Source: Telmatactis stephensoni
Taxonomy: Eukaryota; Cnidaria; Anthozoa; Actiniaria; Isophelliidae
Assembly (NCBI GenBank): GCA_029948255.1
Contig: JALIZF010001919.1
Coordinates: forward strand, 930,001-994,000
Direction: 5' to 3'
DNA length: 64,000 nucleotides
Below the pieces are notes generated by a model. It made no database searches, had not been told where the DNA came from, and saw only the letters and a program-made list of their open reading frames with translations. Shown piece after piece: positions 29,740-42,700 of this stretch. The position numbers and the translations under genes were made by a program. The stretch's first letter is position 1; the number at the start of each line of letters is the position of its first letter.

Positions 29740-30720
29740 TAATGGCGCATGAAACGAGTATTACAAACCGCTGACCGTACAGTCGTTGAGCCAATATTAT
29801 TAGATGACAAAAATAAGTAATTGTAAACCAACGCAATATAAGTACAATATAATGTAAATGACTTCATGAGATTTCATGTAAATTTATAGATTAATGAGAT
29901 TAACAACGACTCGTTGGTACGCTAGAAATATCGAAATTACACGGTTCATCCCTATAAAAGCTTACAAAAGATAAAAGTATATTGACTTGAAAATATTTAT
30001 TAACTTAATGTCTTCCAGTTAAATGGAAGGGAAACGTATAATGTCAACCGGAGCTTATCTTTTTCTTTCATTTTCTCAATTTTTTATCATGCTTTGCGTT
30101 TTTTTTTTCTTTTCTTCATTATTTGGTTAATATTTGTTGACTTGTTAATTAGAGCTTTCATTCTTTTTTATTAGCTTGTTTGTTTGTTTGTTTGTTTGCT
30201 TGCTTTATATCACTTCAATTGTTTGTTTGCTATCTAGGCGATTCTTTGCTCGAATTGCTAAATTTTGCTTTTGCTTATTTGTTTGTTTCTTTCCGTTTGC
30301 TTGTTTGTTTCGCTGCTCTTTGTCTTGTTAGTGTTCACCAGTAGAGATTCCAACCTCTCCTTTTCTTTTTTCTTCTTCCCCCCTGCATTCTCCCTCTTTC
30401 CCTCCAGCGTTTTTGCTACTTAAAAGATCAATGGCAGGAAATTAAAAGCGCCATTTTAGTGCGGATGGAAGGCACAACGCAAGCGCAATGTGTCACGAAT
30501 GATGAATCACAAGTTATATGTAATAGCATCAACACGAATCATGACATATTCATTATTTAAATAAGTCTAAAATATTCCCTCACTTTAAGTGATAATTACT
30601 AGACCTTGATATACGTATAAACAGAAGTGCTTGCTGTTCAACCGAACAAATGTAGGAAAAACTCTGTTAAATTGACGAAAGAAGCCAAATACTTCCTTCT
30701 AGCTCTATCAAGCAGCTAAA
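29740..30720. promoter_or_regulatory. Intergenic region between the two beta-tubulins, with TATA box
   Basis: After the copy 1 stop there are no genes; a short (TTTG)n run lies near 30178-30198. CGTATAAACA near 30614-30623 is a plausible TATA box about 100 bp upstream of the copy 2 start codon. Confidence 0.45.
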
Positions 30721-33700
30721 ATGAGAGAGATTGTGAACGTGCAAGTTGGTCAGTGTGGAAACCAGATTGGGAGTGAAGTAAGTGCTTGTAATAGGAAAAG
30801 GCTCGTTGTTTAGATGGGGGCTGTTGTTTGATGATTACTGAGATGTTTACAGTATTTTCCGGTACTGATAAATCTTTGTGAACCTTATTTAAAAATTTTG
30901 AAAGTTGTGGAAAATTTTGAAACTTAACAACATGTTTACATTACTCGATTCGCTTTCCTATGAATAATTACATTCAGTTTTCAGCCAGTCAAAACAATTA
31001 AAAAAAAGCTTTTCTTTTTTATCTGAATATTACTCTACAATTGTACTGTTTCAGAGACTGTTAATTGAAGCAATTTAAAAATCTCCGAATTAGAGAGAGA
31101 GCAAAACATATATTTTAGATTAATGCGATCGATTTTGAAACATTTGAATACGAAAGCATTTTTCCGCATATCGATTGCTAAGTGCTTGACAAGTTCAATG
31201 AACCAGCGCATAACGGAAAATGGTATATTTTAACTCGTCATATACATCGCAGATAAAGAGCCGCACAAACGGGCAAAATTATGTTTGGAATTTGAATCGA
31301 TTGAGGGAAAAAATGAATTTCCAAATGAGTACCGAAATTCAACTTTTAGAGCGAAGGCACAATTGTTTATATGATGATTTTATAGAGCTTTTATCTATCT
31401 ATTTATTTAATATGTATTTGGGTCGGGGTTTTTTGCCAGGTAAACAGATCAAGCTGTGCTCCAATTACAATTGGAAGCTCCGTACTCTTCATAAATGGTG
31501 CTGGGTTCTTTTACGTCCCTAAAAACAGGGGTTAGAATGTGAATTTAGAGAGACGGAACCTACGGAATTATATCCTTATCTGAAAGGAAGTGGAGATCCG
31601 TCCTGAAATCGAGCTGTGTGGACCGGCGCTTTATCAACTGCTGGTTCCTGTGTCTGGATTCTTTCCATTGCTTCAACTATCTGAACAGAAGGAAAAACAA
31701 TAAAAATTTAGTGCAAAGCCGACTTGATTTTTTTACTCAATAAAAAATAAATACATTTTTGTTGTTGTTAAAACTAAGGATATTTTACATTTTGATAAAA
31801 TGCGTGGACAAATCCTTATAACAAGCGAATATGAGGTCCGTAAAAAATTGGTTAAAAGTTTATCCAAAGCTATTCCCTCCGTTCACTCTTCACCAAATCT
31901 CTGCGTTGCGGGCACATCAAGCAAGGCCCTGCAGCTTGTTGTGATAGCAACACCGACTCTGGTAGCCTTCACTGTTGTGTCTGGTTTCAAATCAGTCATT
32001 GTAGTGTGGCAGTTCAAAGTCATTTCTGTTCATGTTTTCAGTTTTGGCAAGATGTATGTCACGAACATGGAATTGACGAGACAGGAAGTTACCATGGCAA
32101 CTCGGACCTACAGCTGGAACGAATCAACGTTTATTTCAAAGAAACATCAACAGGTAACAATCTGTTTCTCAGTCACGATATTTCTGCTGGTACATAATGC
32201 TATACGATAATGACATCAGATAGTTTCAGATCGGATAACGACTACGAGAATTTATAAATCACCATAGTACACATGTATAGATGTTATTAAGCTAAGCACA
32301 GACAAAGCATTCCTGCCAAGCATTTTCGTAAAAGAGCAAAAAACTGTAAGTTATGAATCGTACTTGTAGTCGTACTTTAAACTTCGCTTTAGTTAAAATT
32401 GCATCCTGCGCAAGGAGAAATGCATGAAGTTATTACTCCCAAATTTCCGAGAGTACCAAGAACTGCCCCCTCCCCCAACACACACATGCACACACCCTTC
32501 CACCTCCGACCCTGGGAATTAAATAACAATAATGTGAAAGGGAAGTGCGAAGCATTGTTCAGTAGCACACATGTACCAGTATTGCATGCTTCTTTGCACT
32601 TTAGAAAAGTATGGTCTCTGAGTCTGCAGTACTTTCCTTTGCTTTGATTGGATGAGCGCTAGAGTGACATGGTATAGGTTGGTACAAATGAGTTACACTA
32701 CACAGAATTGTTTTGACTTTTTAGAAAATCGCTATGTTCCTCGATCCATCATGGTCGACCTCGAGCCAAGCACCATGGATGCTGTTCGAGGAGGTGTGTT
32801 AGGGGGAATCTTTCGACCAGATAACTTCGTTTTTGGTAAGCTTAATTTACCTCTGACATGCTAAATCATTAATAGTTTCAAATTCTTGATATTTTATAGC
32901 TACGAAAAGGCGTTTTTGTACTAAATCAAATAATTATGTTCATGTGTGCTGCCTTTGTGCCTTCATTCAGAATTAAATATAGTTATTTATACCAGCCGTT
33001 TAAGCGATGATACATGTGTTACGAGGGACATCGTAAGGAATCGCCTGCTCTGCTAACTCGTTTATTAGACTTTGAACAAGAGCTAATTACAAGCTAAGCA
33101 AGGGTTCAGTGGTACTACAAGGCGGGATAGAGCCAGGCCAACCAGAAAGACATTCCTTAGTCGGAGGCTGTCAGAAGGAGTTCCTTTCTCGACCACTTTC
33201 CTTACTTAGGGCTGTACTTTCCAATTAACACTGAGTCGTACCCCAAACTTGCCTCGCTAGTTTGTATAAAGACTAAAGAGTGTGCGAGTGTAACAAATAT
33301 CGACAGTCCTTAAATAGCAACTAAACTAGATTCGAAACTAGATCTAATTTCCTGTTTACATCACGTTTGGAGCTAAAGTGAAACCCTACGTTGGTCTGTC
33401 TGGGTTATAGTGAAAGAGCATGTGTCACACAGGAAACTGAAAGCAAATCCCATGATCAAAACAGTCAAGGTTACAACACTAAAGATGCTTAATTAGTAAA
33501 TTACTCAAAAATACACCGAGGTTAATAAATACATAATTACTGGAAATTTGTAGCGTAACACATGCCTTTCTTTGTCGACTCAGTTCAGCCAACTCCAGCT
33601 TTGATATTTTCGACAATACGTTTTGACCACTGTGGTGTTACTCATTAGTCTTGACTTCGATTCTCGGAATCAATAACATCTTCTTTAAATGAATAACATT

Positions 33701-36700
33701 TTATCAAGTTCACCAGACAGTGTTTTCATTTCCCGGAAGCAATGGATATTTATACAACTTTTAAATACATTCGATAAAATTCTTGTCATCACTCAGATCT
33801 CCATCAGTACGCTCATTGCCTGTGAAATTAATACCAACTAAATATGAGTTTAGGGCACCTCACGGTGTGGAGTCTGTAGGTCTCCTCAAAACCGTAAATA
33901 TTTAGGGCACTGTTGTAATGCTATTGTTTTTGTCTTAGTTTCCTAGGAGATATAAAAATTATTTGTCATAATATTTTTCTTGAAGAAATCGATCCAATAA
34001 GATAACAAGCTACAGGTGATGATGTCACGTGAACGTCCTGGCAAATTCGTGGAATCGAACTTGCTGATGGTTGGTTTCCTAGAAGCCAAATTATCAGATA
34101 TAGCGGAGTGTTATTATAGTCTGTCCTCATCTCATTGTCATCTGGGTCACCTTACTTCTCATAGTGATTTCGAAGTGACACTTAGATTCCAAAGAAAAAA
34201 CATGCAGTAATGATGGATGCAAACTCAGACTTAGGAGAAATGGCAAAATTCATCGCAGAAGAAATCTTACGAGAAATACTTATAACTCGAAAATCGTACA
34301 AAACCACGCTAACGAAGATTGCAAATTTGTTTGCAGAGTTGATCGGTGATAATACATTAACGAAGTTTAAAGCACGTCTAGAATGCGATGTAGCTTGGGG
34401 AAAATTTGTAAAGTCAATTTCAGGCATTAAATGCAGTAAGGGCAATTTTTCCTACGACTTCAAGAGAAAGCCTCAAAGTCCAGTGAAAGAAAAAACGAAG
34501 CAAACGATTTTAGGTGATCTATTCGTTGTGGAGTATAGCAGGAAACTGTTGACTGAAATGTTAAAGATCCTTGTGGACGGCGATCTTAAAGATGTAAACT
34601 TTGTAGGTCAGAACGGAAATACTGTGTTACATTTACTTGCATCTATGCCTGTGGAGACACATGCAGCAAGAGAGTTTCAGATCGAGTTGCTGGAGAAGTT
34701 GGTTGAGAAAAAGCCCGATTGCTCTTTAAAGAACAACCAAGACATGACGCCTTTGCATATCGTCGCTGGAAACTACCTTCTTGATCCAAACAACGGTTTT
34801 GTTCTTTCGGAACAGCGAGGCCTTACCTGTGAAATAAACAGTATCGGCAGATATGATAAGTTAGTTTGCATCGGGTGTATCATCAACAGGCCTTTCGAAG
34901 TCCATGGACGAAATGGAAATTCAATTCTACACGAGTGGGTTATTTACAACGTCCTAGACGATGAGAGCGGAGAGGAGGGAAAGGAGAAGGAAGACAATAG
35001 CATTGGAGAATGGATAATAACACTTGCAGGAATCTCCCCAAATGTTGTCGACCATCGTGGCTGCACACCACTTCATTATGCATTCAAAGATAGTGTTATT
35101 AAATTCTTGATCGAAAAGGGCGCAAATACAGGTCGTCCAAATGTTGATGGTGACACTCCACTAATATACATAGTGAAGCATGGAGTCCTTCGAACGTTTG
35201 TGAGCAAGATTTTACCGAATGAATGGGGGCTCGAGGAAACACTTGCCAGCAAGTTTAGCATCCAAGCAATCAACCCAAACCTGAGCGATCAGCCCATTTC
35301 TCATCCAATCTCCTTGGACGTCCTTGAAGAACATGGGTTCTATTTATGTGATCGTGACGTCTCGAACAAGCATTGTTTAGATTATCTTTTGATATTCATT
35401 AATACGTTTGTAAATGAGTGTAAAGACGATACCAGTCGACAGAAATATCTTGTGCAAGTTATGGAAGAATGGATCATGAAACTTGCAAAAAGCGAAGATA
35501 TCACTTTGAAAGCTGAATACGCTAAAGAAAAAGCCCTTTCTGAATTTATAAGTGCATTTTTTGGATGCAGATCGATTCATCATCTACAATTTACATTCTT
35601 TAAATGCATAAAGGAACTTCTAGAAGCTGGTGCTGACCCTAATAAGGTTCCAATTGCCGGTAAAACAGTTCTTCATCTTAGCTGTGAAAAAGCAACGCCA
35701 GATGACGATTTGCATGTAAATATGTTGCAACTGCTTTGCGAGTATGGCGCAGAGCAAGAAGGGAAAAATCAAGATGAATTGACGCCAATTGACGTTTTGA
35801 AAACCCGAGGGTTTCATGACATTGTTGGTGTTCTCAAATCCACCTTGCCAAAACAGAGAGTTGGGATCCAGATCCATTCGACACAATATAAGAATCGACT
35901 GGATGAGCTCAGTCGCCAAAAAAATCCACGCAGAATCAATGAATTCCGTTACGATCAAACTGAGATCGGTAAGGGCTCAATGGGCTGCGTATACCTTGCA
36001 ATTGATGAAAACATAAGGAGAGAAGTAGCCTTAAAACGAATTCTCAAAACTTCATTTCATAAAGAAATCACGGCTGAAATCGAGACCCTCAACCAGCTGG
36101 AACAGACGCAAAATGTCGTGAACCTCTATTCTCTGGAAGAGAATGAAGACTTCTATTTTATTGTATTAGAACTAATGGATGGTGACTTAGAGGCATTTAT
36201 AAAGACAAAAACTACATTACTGCAAGATCAGGACAAAATGTGCGAGCTTGCGAAAGATATATCAAGAGGACTGGAGTTCCTACATGAACAATACATCATA
36301 CATCGGGACCTTAAGCCTGGAAACATTCTTTATCGTGAGAATCCTCACCTCTGTCTCAAACTCGCTGACTTTGGTCTTGCAAAGCATTTGAATGTTTCGT
36401 CCACCTGCCAGACCTCCGTCTACAGTACCAGCTCAACTTCTTTGTGTGGAACGCGTGGATGGATGGCACCAGAACTTGTCAACAGGACGCTGAAGACACC
36501 GTCCAAAGAATCCGATATGTTTGCTTTTGGATTGGTGCTGCATTTTTTATTCACCAAAGGTTTTCATCCATTTCATTCCAATTCATTTTCGCTGTTTGAC
36601 GAAATCCGCAAAGGGACCTTGAAGCCACACGAAATTGAGAAAAACATCAGCCAAGGAAACGTCCAGATTCATGCAGATTTGAATCCCGAGCAAACAGATT

Positions 36701-39700
36701 TGATGCAACACCTCCTAAACAAGGATCCACGCGAACGTCTTCCATCCAAGAGATTGATAAAGCGACATTGCTATTTCTGGAGCAATCTAAAGAAAGTTGA
36801 TTTTATGTCGAATGTTGGAAATCAGCCTGAGGTTGCTAAACCCAGCAGCAATCCTTCTACATTTGGGAGCCTCCTTGAAAACTCTTCCTTTGGTCTTCAT
36901 TTTAGAACTCAGCCATGGAATGTACCAGTTTCTCCCCTTTACCAGGAAGTTGCTTCAAGACGTACATACGATACTAGGTCGGTTCTGGACCTCATCAGGT
37001 TCTTTCGCAACTGCTACGCACATTTTGAAGTTAGATCACCCGACCGTAAAGAAGAACTTCTCAAAGATCACTTTTTCATCGAGTTTCCAGAGTTCTTTCT
37101 GGTCGTCTGGAAGGAAGTACACAATCAAAGCTGGGCCGATACAGGTAGTGGCAGGGACTGGCTTCTACGCATTGTCAAAGAAATGAATTAGGACACATGT
37201 ACAGCACATGTGACTGAACTCATGAACAATATAGAGCAGTGTATGATATAGTTTTTGGTTGCTCCTTTTGAGTAAGATCGAGTGGTAGAAGGAACTGTTC
37301 GCAGGCTAGCAATACTAGCTTGAAATATTACTTACCAATAGTGCATGTTAGGACAGAACAGTTATAGAATAATCTTACTTAAATGGTAAAGTATATAATT
37401 TTACTTCAGACTTTTTAGACTTTTTAGACTTTTTTTAGACTTTTTTATTGATTTTGCACTATATTACAGATTTATATAATTGTTAATAATATACATAAAC
37501 CAGAATAATTAAGAAATAGAAATTTATAGAATATATAAAGTTTGTGCACAGTAGCCGAAGTAGCAGAGCTTTCGTGTCGGCTACTGATACTATTAAATAT
37601 ATATATATATATTATATATATATGATTTATGGAGTGGAGAGCAGAAATATATATATATAATATATATAATACATATACACCAAATCCCTAAAACTTTGAT
37701 ATTGTTCTGATATATATACATATATATATCCGCCATTTTCTATTGTCTTTCCTTTTGTTCTCAAGTTTTTCCCTTGAGAACAACCTTCAGAACAAAAGGA
37801 AAGACAATGGAAAATGGCGGATATATATATGTATATATATCAGAACAATATCAAAGTTTTAGGGATTTGGTGTATATATATATATGTATATTTATGTATG
37901 TATATTTATACAGGATAATTTGTACAGTTAAATACTTGTTGGATCAGAGCATATCAGAATTCACAATGAGTAAATTGTTCTTAATTTTGCGAGTCAATAA
38001 GAAATTTTTAAAGTTGTTTTTTGAAAGTAGAGAAGGACGATATTGTTTTAAGATGTTCAGTACTTGCTTAGGATAAAATTTTTATGTGCTGATATGTTTT
38101 TTTATTGCAGTAAGTTTATTTTCACTAATTTTTCGATGCGCTTATTTCATGTTCTATGTTTCGTCCTTTTATACAAGGACGCAGCCCAAACTACATAGTT
38201 CACTTGCTAGTTTCCTATATTTATTATAACGTAACATGAATTCAATGGCCATCCTGCAAACCAGCACTAGATTAAGTACTACATAAGTGTTATGAAGCAC
38301 AATTACAATTTCAGTGATATTGTGATCAGTGTTAAAACACCTATTTTATTAGTCAGCAATTGATTTTCAACAGGTCTTAACACGTTTCGTCATGAGCTAG
38401 TCGCATGATGTATTACGTATAGTGACTGACCTTGAGTTACCTTGAATTATGACGTGTAACAACATGTTTGTAGTATAAATAGAATTACCTTTTTACTAGA
38501 AGAACACACGCTCGCAGTAGATCAAGATTACAGTAACACAGTGAGCTAGGTTTGGTGGACCTCGAGTACAGATAACGAGCCGAGTAACGGAATGCCTATA
38601 TACTAAAAGCCGACTGCTGTCTCAGGGAAAATTCATTCTAGTTAACGTTCTACTGGTTCTGTAAGTCACACAGTTTAAGTGCTCTACTAACAATAAAGAC
38701 GGAGCATCGACCCAAAATTGACTGTGTCTACTGGTTCTCCACAGTTATAGAGTAAATTGGTCACTATAACATAAGTGTCAGTGATACCCTTAGATACAAA
38801 AGCAGACTAGCGAGTGAACTAGTTTTTGGCTGCGTCGGTGTATAAAAATACAACAAGAATGAATGGAAACTTGTAACGCCGTATAAAAACGGAGATACCT
38901 CAGACGAAGGGCTAAAGCTCGAAACGTCAGTAAGTTAACTCCCTTTTTATACAGTGTTACAAGTTTCCATTCATCCCTAGTGATACTAGTTCAAGTTCAA
39001 GTTTATTCAAAAATGATTAGTAAATTTACAAACTGATAAGTACAACCTGCAAATATCTTTGCTAGAGTGATTACACTTACAGTGATTTTCATCCGCGGAC
39101 TGTGAAATAGTTACGCAGGTGTATAGTAATAAATAAAAGTATTATTTACAAAATTAATAATATACATGAAAAATTTACTCGATTCTGATTGGTTGACAGC
39201 AGCGATGTTAATCGTTAACACGGCAGGAAAAAGTAATTGCACTACAGTGCAAATTAAAAAAGTAATTGCACTGCCGTAAAAATTGATAGTACCAAACAAA
39301 AAACAAAGAAATATCCTTACGTTAAAAATATTTTCTGACTCGCTATCGCCAGTATTTTTGGCGGGAATTTGTACATTCAAACAGCGCGCGTTGCCAAATG
39401 TCCCACCATTCAAACAAAAGCGATTGTCAATCAAAGTGAAGTGAAGCTCTGACAAATTTAGTGCAGTAAACTGGAGTATCTGTGTTTATTACCTCGATGG
39501 ATTATAAAGAAAGTTTTTATTCACTTTTGGGAGTCTAACGTTGTCAAGTGAAGGAGCCTAGACTCTATCTTTACAAAGAAAAAGAGCCCAAAAACTGCTT
39601 TTTGGTACGAAGACAGATTCAGCCGCCATTTGCTAAACTCGTCAGCAAACTTTCAAGATTTGCAACATTTGTACAATATAAAATGAACAGACTCAGTTTT

Positions 39701-42700
39701 TTCTCTTGAAATATCCACGATGGTATTTGAAAACCTGGAAATATATAGTTTTATCCTCATTTGGACAGAAGAGAAAAGATAGATACAGATTTTGCTACCG
39801 TAAAGATTTGACTTCAGAAATCGTACTGACATAGAAGGTTGACTGGCTAGACTCGTCAAAACTGTAAGTTTTTAAAATTTTAAGCGATTCATTTTTGATT
39901 TGATAAACTTTCCTCGGGAAAAAAGAACATTTTTGGCCTTTAGCTATAGAAAAAAGAAAGTTTAGAGTTTTCATAAGCTGCAAAACAATAGTTGGTCGAC
40001 TGTCTGTTCCCGATTGGCCGAGTGATCAAACTTTTGTCGAGTTGTGACAGAAATTTTTCATGTATATTATTAATAAGTAATCATACGATTTCTCGTTCAA
40101 TTTGAATTAATTTACACTCGTGTGTTTTTCAAAGATCTCAAATTGCACTCGCCCTACGGGCTCGTGCAATTTTGAAAATCTTTGAAAAACACACTCGTGC
40201 AAATTAATTCCAAATTGAACTCGAAACCGTATGATTACCTATACTTATAGTACAGATAAGAGGATATAACAGAATGACAGAAATACATATATAGGTATAC
40301 TTTAGAGTGATTTTTTTCGTGAAAGAAAAACGACTATTTGGTTTGTACTAGCTGATAAAGAACAAAAGTAAACAATAGGTTTAGAGTCTACTACTAACTA
40401 TTATGCGTACTATTTGGGTTAGAGTGATGGCACTTAATCCGTGAAACAAAATCTAATAGTCAGTGTCTAATAGTTGAATCAAAACAAAAGAAAACAATGG
40501 AAATATTGTCTACTAATATCTGTTGGACTAATATCTATTTCACGAATTAAGTGCCATCATTCTAAATAAAATCACTATAGAGTGGTTTCACCCGAATAAC
40601 CCGTGAAATAGGCTTATGACACATCAGTAGATTGTAATCCTATTGTTTTCTTTTGTGTCTGACTGTTTGACTATTACATGTTAGCGTTTAGTTTTTGTTT
40701 CACGGGTTAAGTAAAATCATTCTATAAGATACTGGTTACGATCCTACTAGTGGTATAGTGTTGACATAGACCTAAGTATTATTGCCATATTTACCTCACT
40801 CACCTTGGGTGGAAAGAAGAACGAAGAAACGGCACTGTTAATGAGAAGCACAATAACCAGCATTGTTCTTGTTCTGGAGATACTATTGTGACACAGGCCT
40901 ACTATACACAGCAATGAATACAACACAAAATACAGTCAACTTTCATTGTATATAATGAGAGTTGACTGTATTTTGTGCAATATTACTTTATAGGTCTAAA
41001 TTTATTTATTTATGCCGGACACCATCGGGACCGTCATTTGGTGTTCGTAATAGCAATAGTGAGAGTCCGCAATAGCGAGATGTGACGAAAATGACCCAAT
41101 TTTTTATTGGTTAGATTTCACGTATAACGTATATGCTGCTATGCACTTTTGAGATTTCCAATTTATTTTAATTTATAGAACACATTTCCTTTGATACAAG
41201 AATGAGCATTGAATGAATAAAGGTGTTTATTTCTTTTTGTTTGTTTAATATGTATTTATTTGGATAATATTTGGATATATTAAGTTTGTCTAGGTTTCAT
41301 TTTAGACAGGACCCCGAAAGTATCCAATACACATGAGCAAACACAAAATAACTAAAAAGATAAAAGTCTAAAATATTAATATTTAAATCAAGAAATTAGA
41401 ATTGATCAAAAAACATGTACTCAACAATTTTCGATTTATTTTACATTATGAATCATGATTAGTAATTGCAATTACTGACAGACTATCAATACAATCCTAT
41501 CAGTCACATACTCAACAATACCATGATGATTATATAGATTCTTTAATCTCTCATACGTAAAATAAAACAACAACAACAACAACAAACAAACAAACAAATG
41601 AAAAAAAACGTGGAATTCTAAAATATTTGGTTTTGATTATTTATGTACATGCCAGCCTTCCCATGAACTATCACTACAAATGCTAATAAATCAATTCTTA
41701 TATGTAGACCAATAAATGAGCCTTTACCCTTAAAACGTTTCATACCCTACTCTTCAAGAATCCCGGTCGGTAGCTGCTTTTGTTATGCTAGTTCTCACCA
41801 ATGTTTTGGCATTCTCAAAGGAGTTTTAACATTTGAATATCAAAAGAAATTTCGAAATGGATTGTGGTAGTTTACGGGTACTGGTGACACGTCAAAAGGG
41901 TTAATCTTAAGGCTTATTCAAAAATCCCGCGTCAACAATATGGAAATAGATTGTGTCTGACGTCAACGAAGGGTAGGCGTTTTTTAACAATATATATGAA
42001 ATTTACGTTTTTACATAGATTGATAGGATAAACTGAAACAATTTTTTTCTACCTGTTGTCGAGGTCATCACAAGACAAAGAGTTCATGTGAATAAAAACT
42101 TTGAAAATTACTCACCGATAAATTGATAAGGAAAATGAATGAGTAAGTAGCTTTCAGGACTTAACTTATTCCAATCAAAAATGTTTCAAATATTACTTTT
42201 CAAACGTGTTCAAACAATATAAAATGATTGTTTATAAAGTTGTAAAGGGATGAGTTCGCTCACACGTAATGTAGTCCTAATCCATTTCTTTGAGTATGCG
42301 TAGAAGCCAGTCCTTGCCACTACCTGGATTGGCCCAGTCTTCAGCGTATACTGCCTCGCAGACAGTCAAGACGAAGGCGGGAAACGTGATAAAAAAGTAA
42401 TCTTTGAGAAGTTCGTTTTTACGGCCCGGTGATCTCTCTTCAAAATGAGCGTAGCAGTTGCGAAAGAACCTGATAAGGTCCAGAACCGAAGAAGTCTTGT
42501 ATGGACGTCGAGAAGCAACTTCTTGGTAAAGGTTAGAAAGTGGCCCGCTACTCCAATTAGTAATACCGTGGCCAAAGGAAGAGTTTTGAAGGTGGTTCTC
42601 AAATTTGGAAGAAGTGATCCTCCGCGGTTTTGCAACCTCAGGTTGATCTCCAACCTTCCACATAAACTGAACTTTCTTCAGATTGCTCCAGAAATAGCAA

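Noticed and set aside
34016..34210. Short frame directly upstream of kinase gene 1
   Set aside because: It ends in a stop just before the kinase start, in another frame, with no similarity to known N-termini; no leader peptide can be supported.
37774..38076. 100-aa frame after kinase gene 1
   Set aside because: It overlaps the right arm of a palindrome and AT-rich repeats with no domain.
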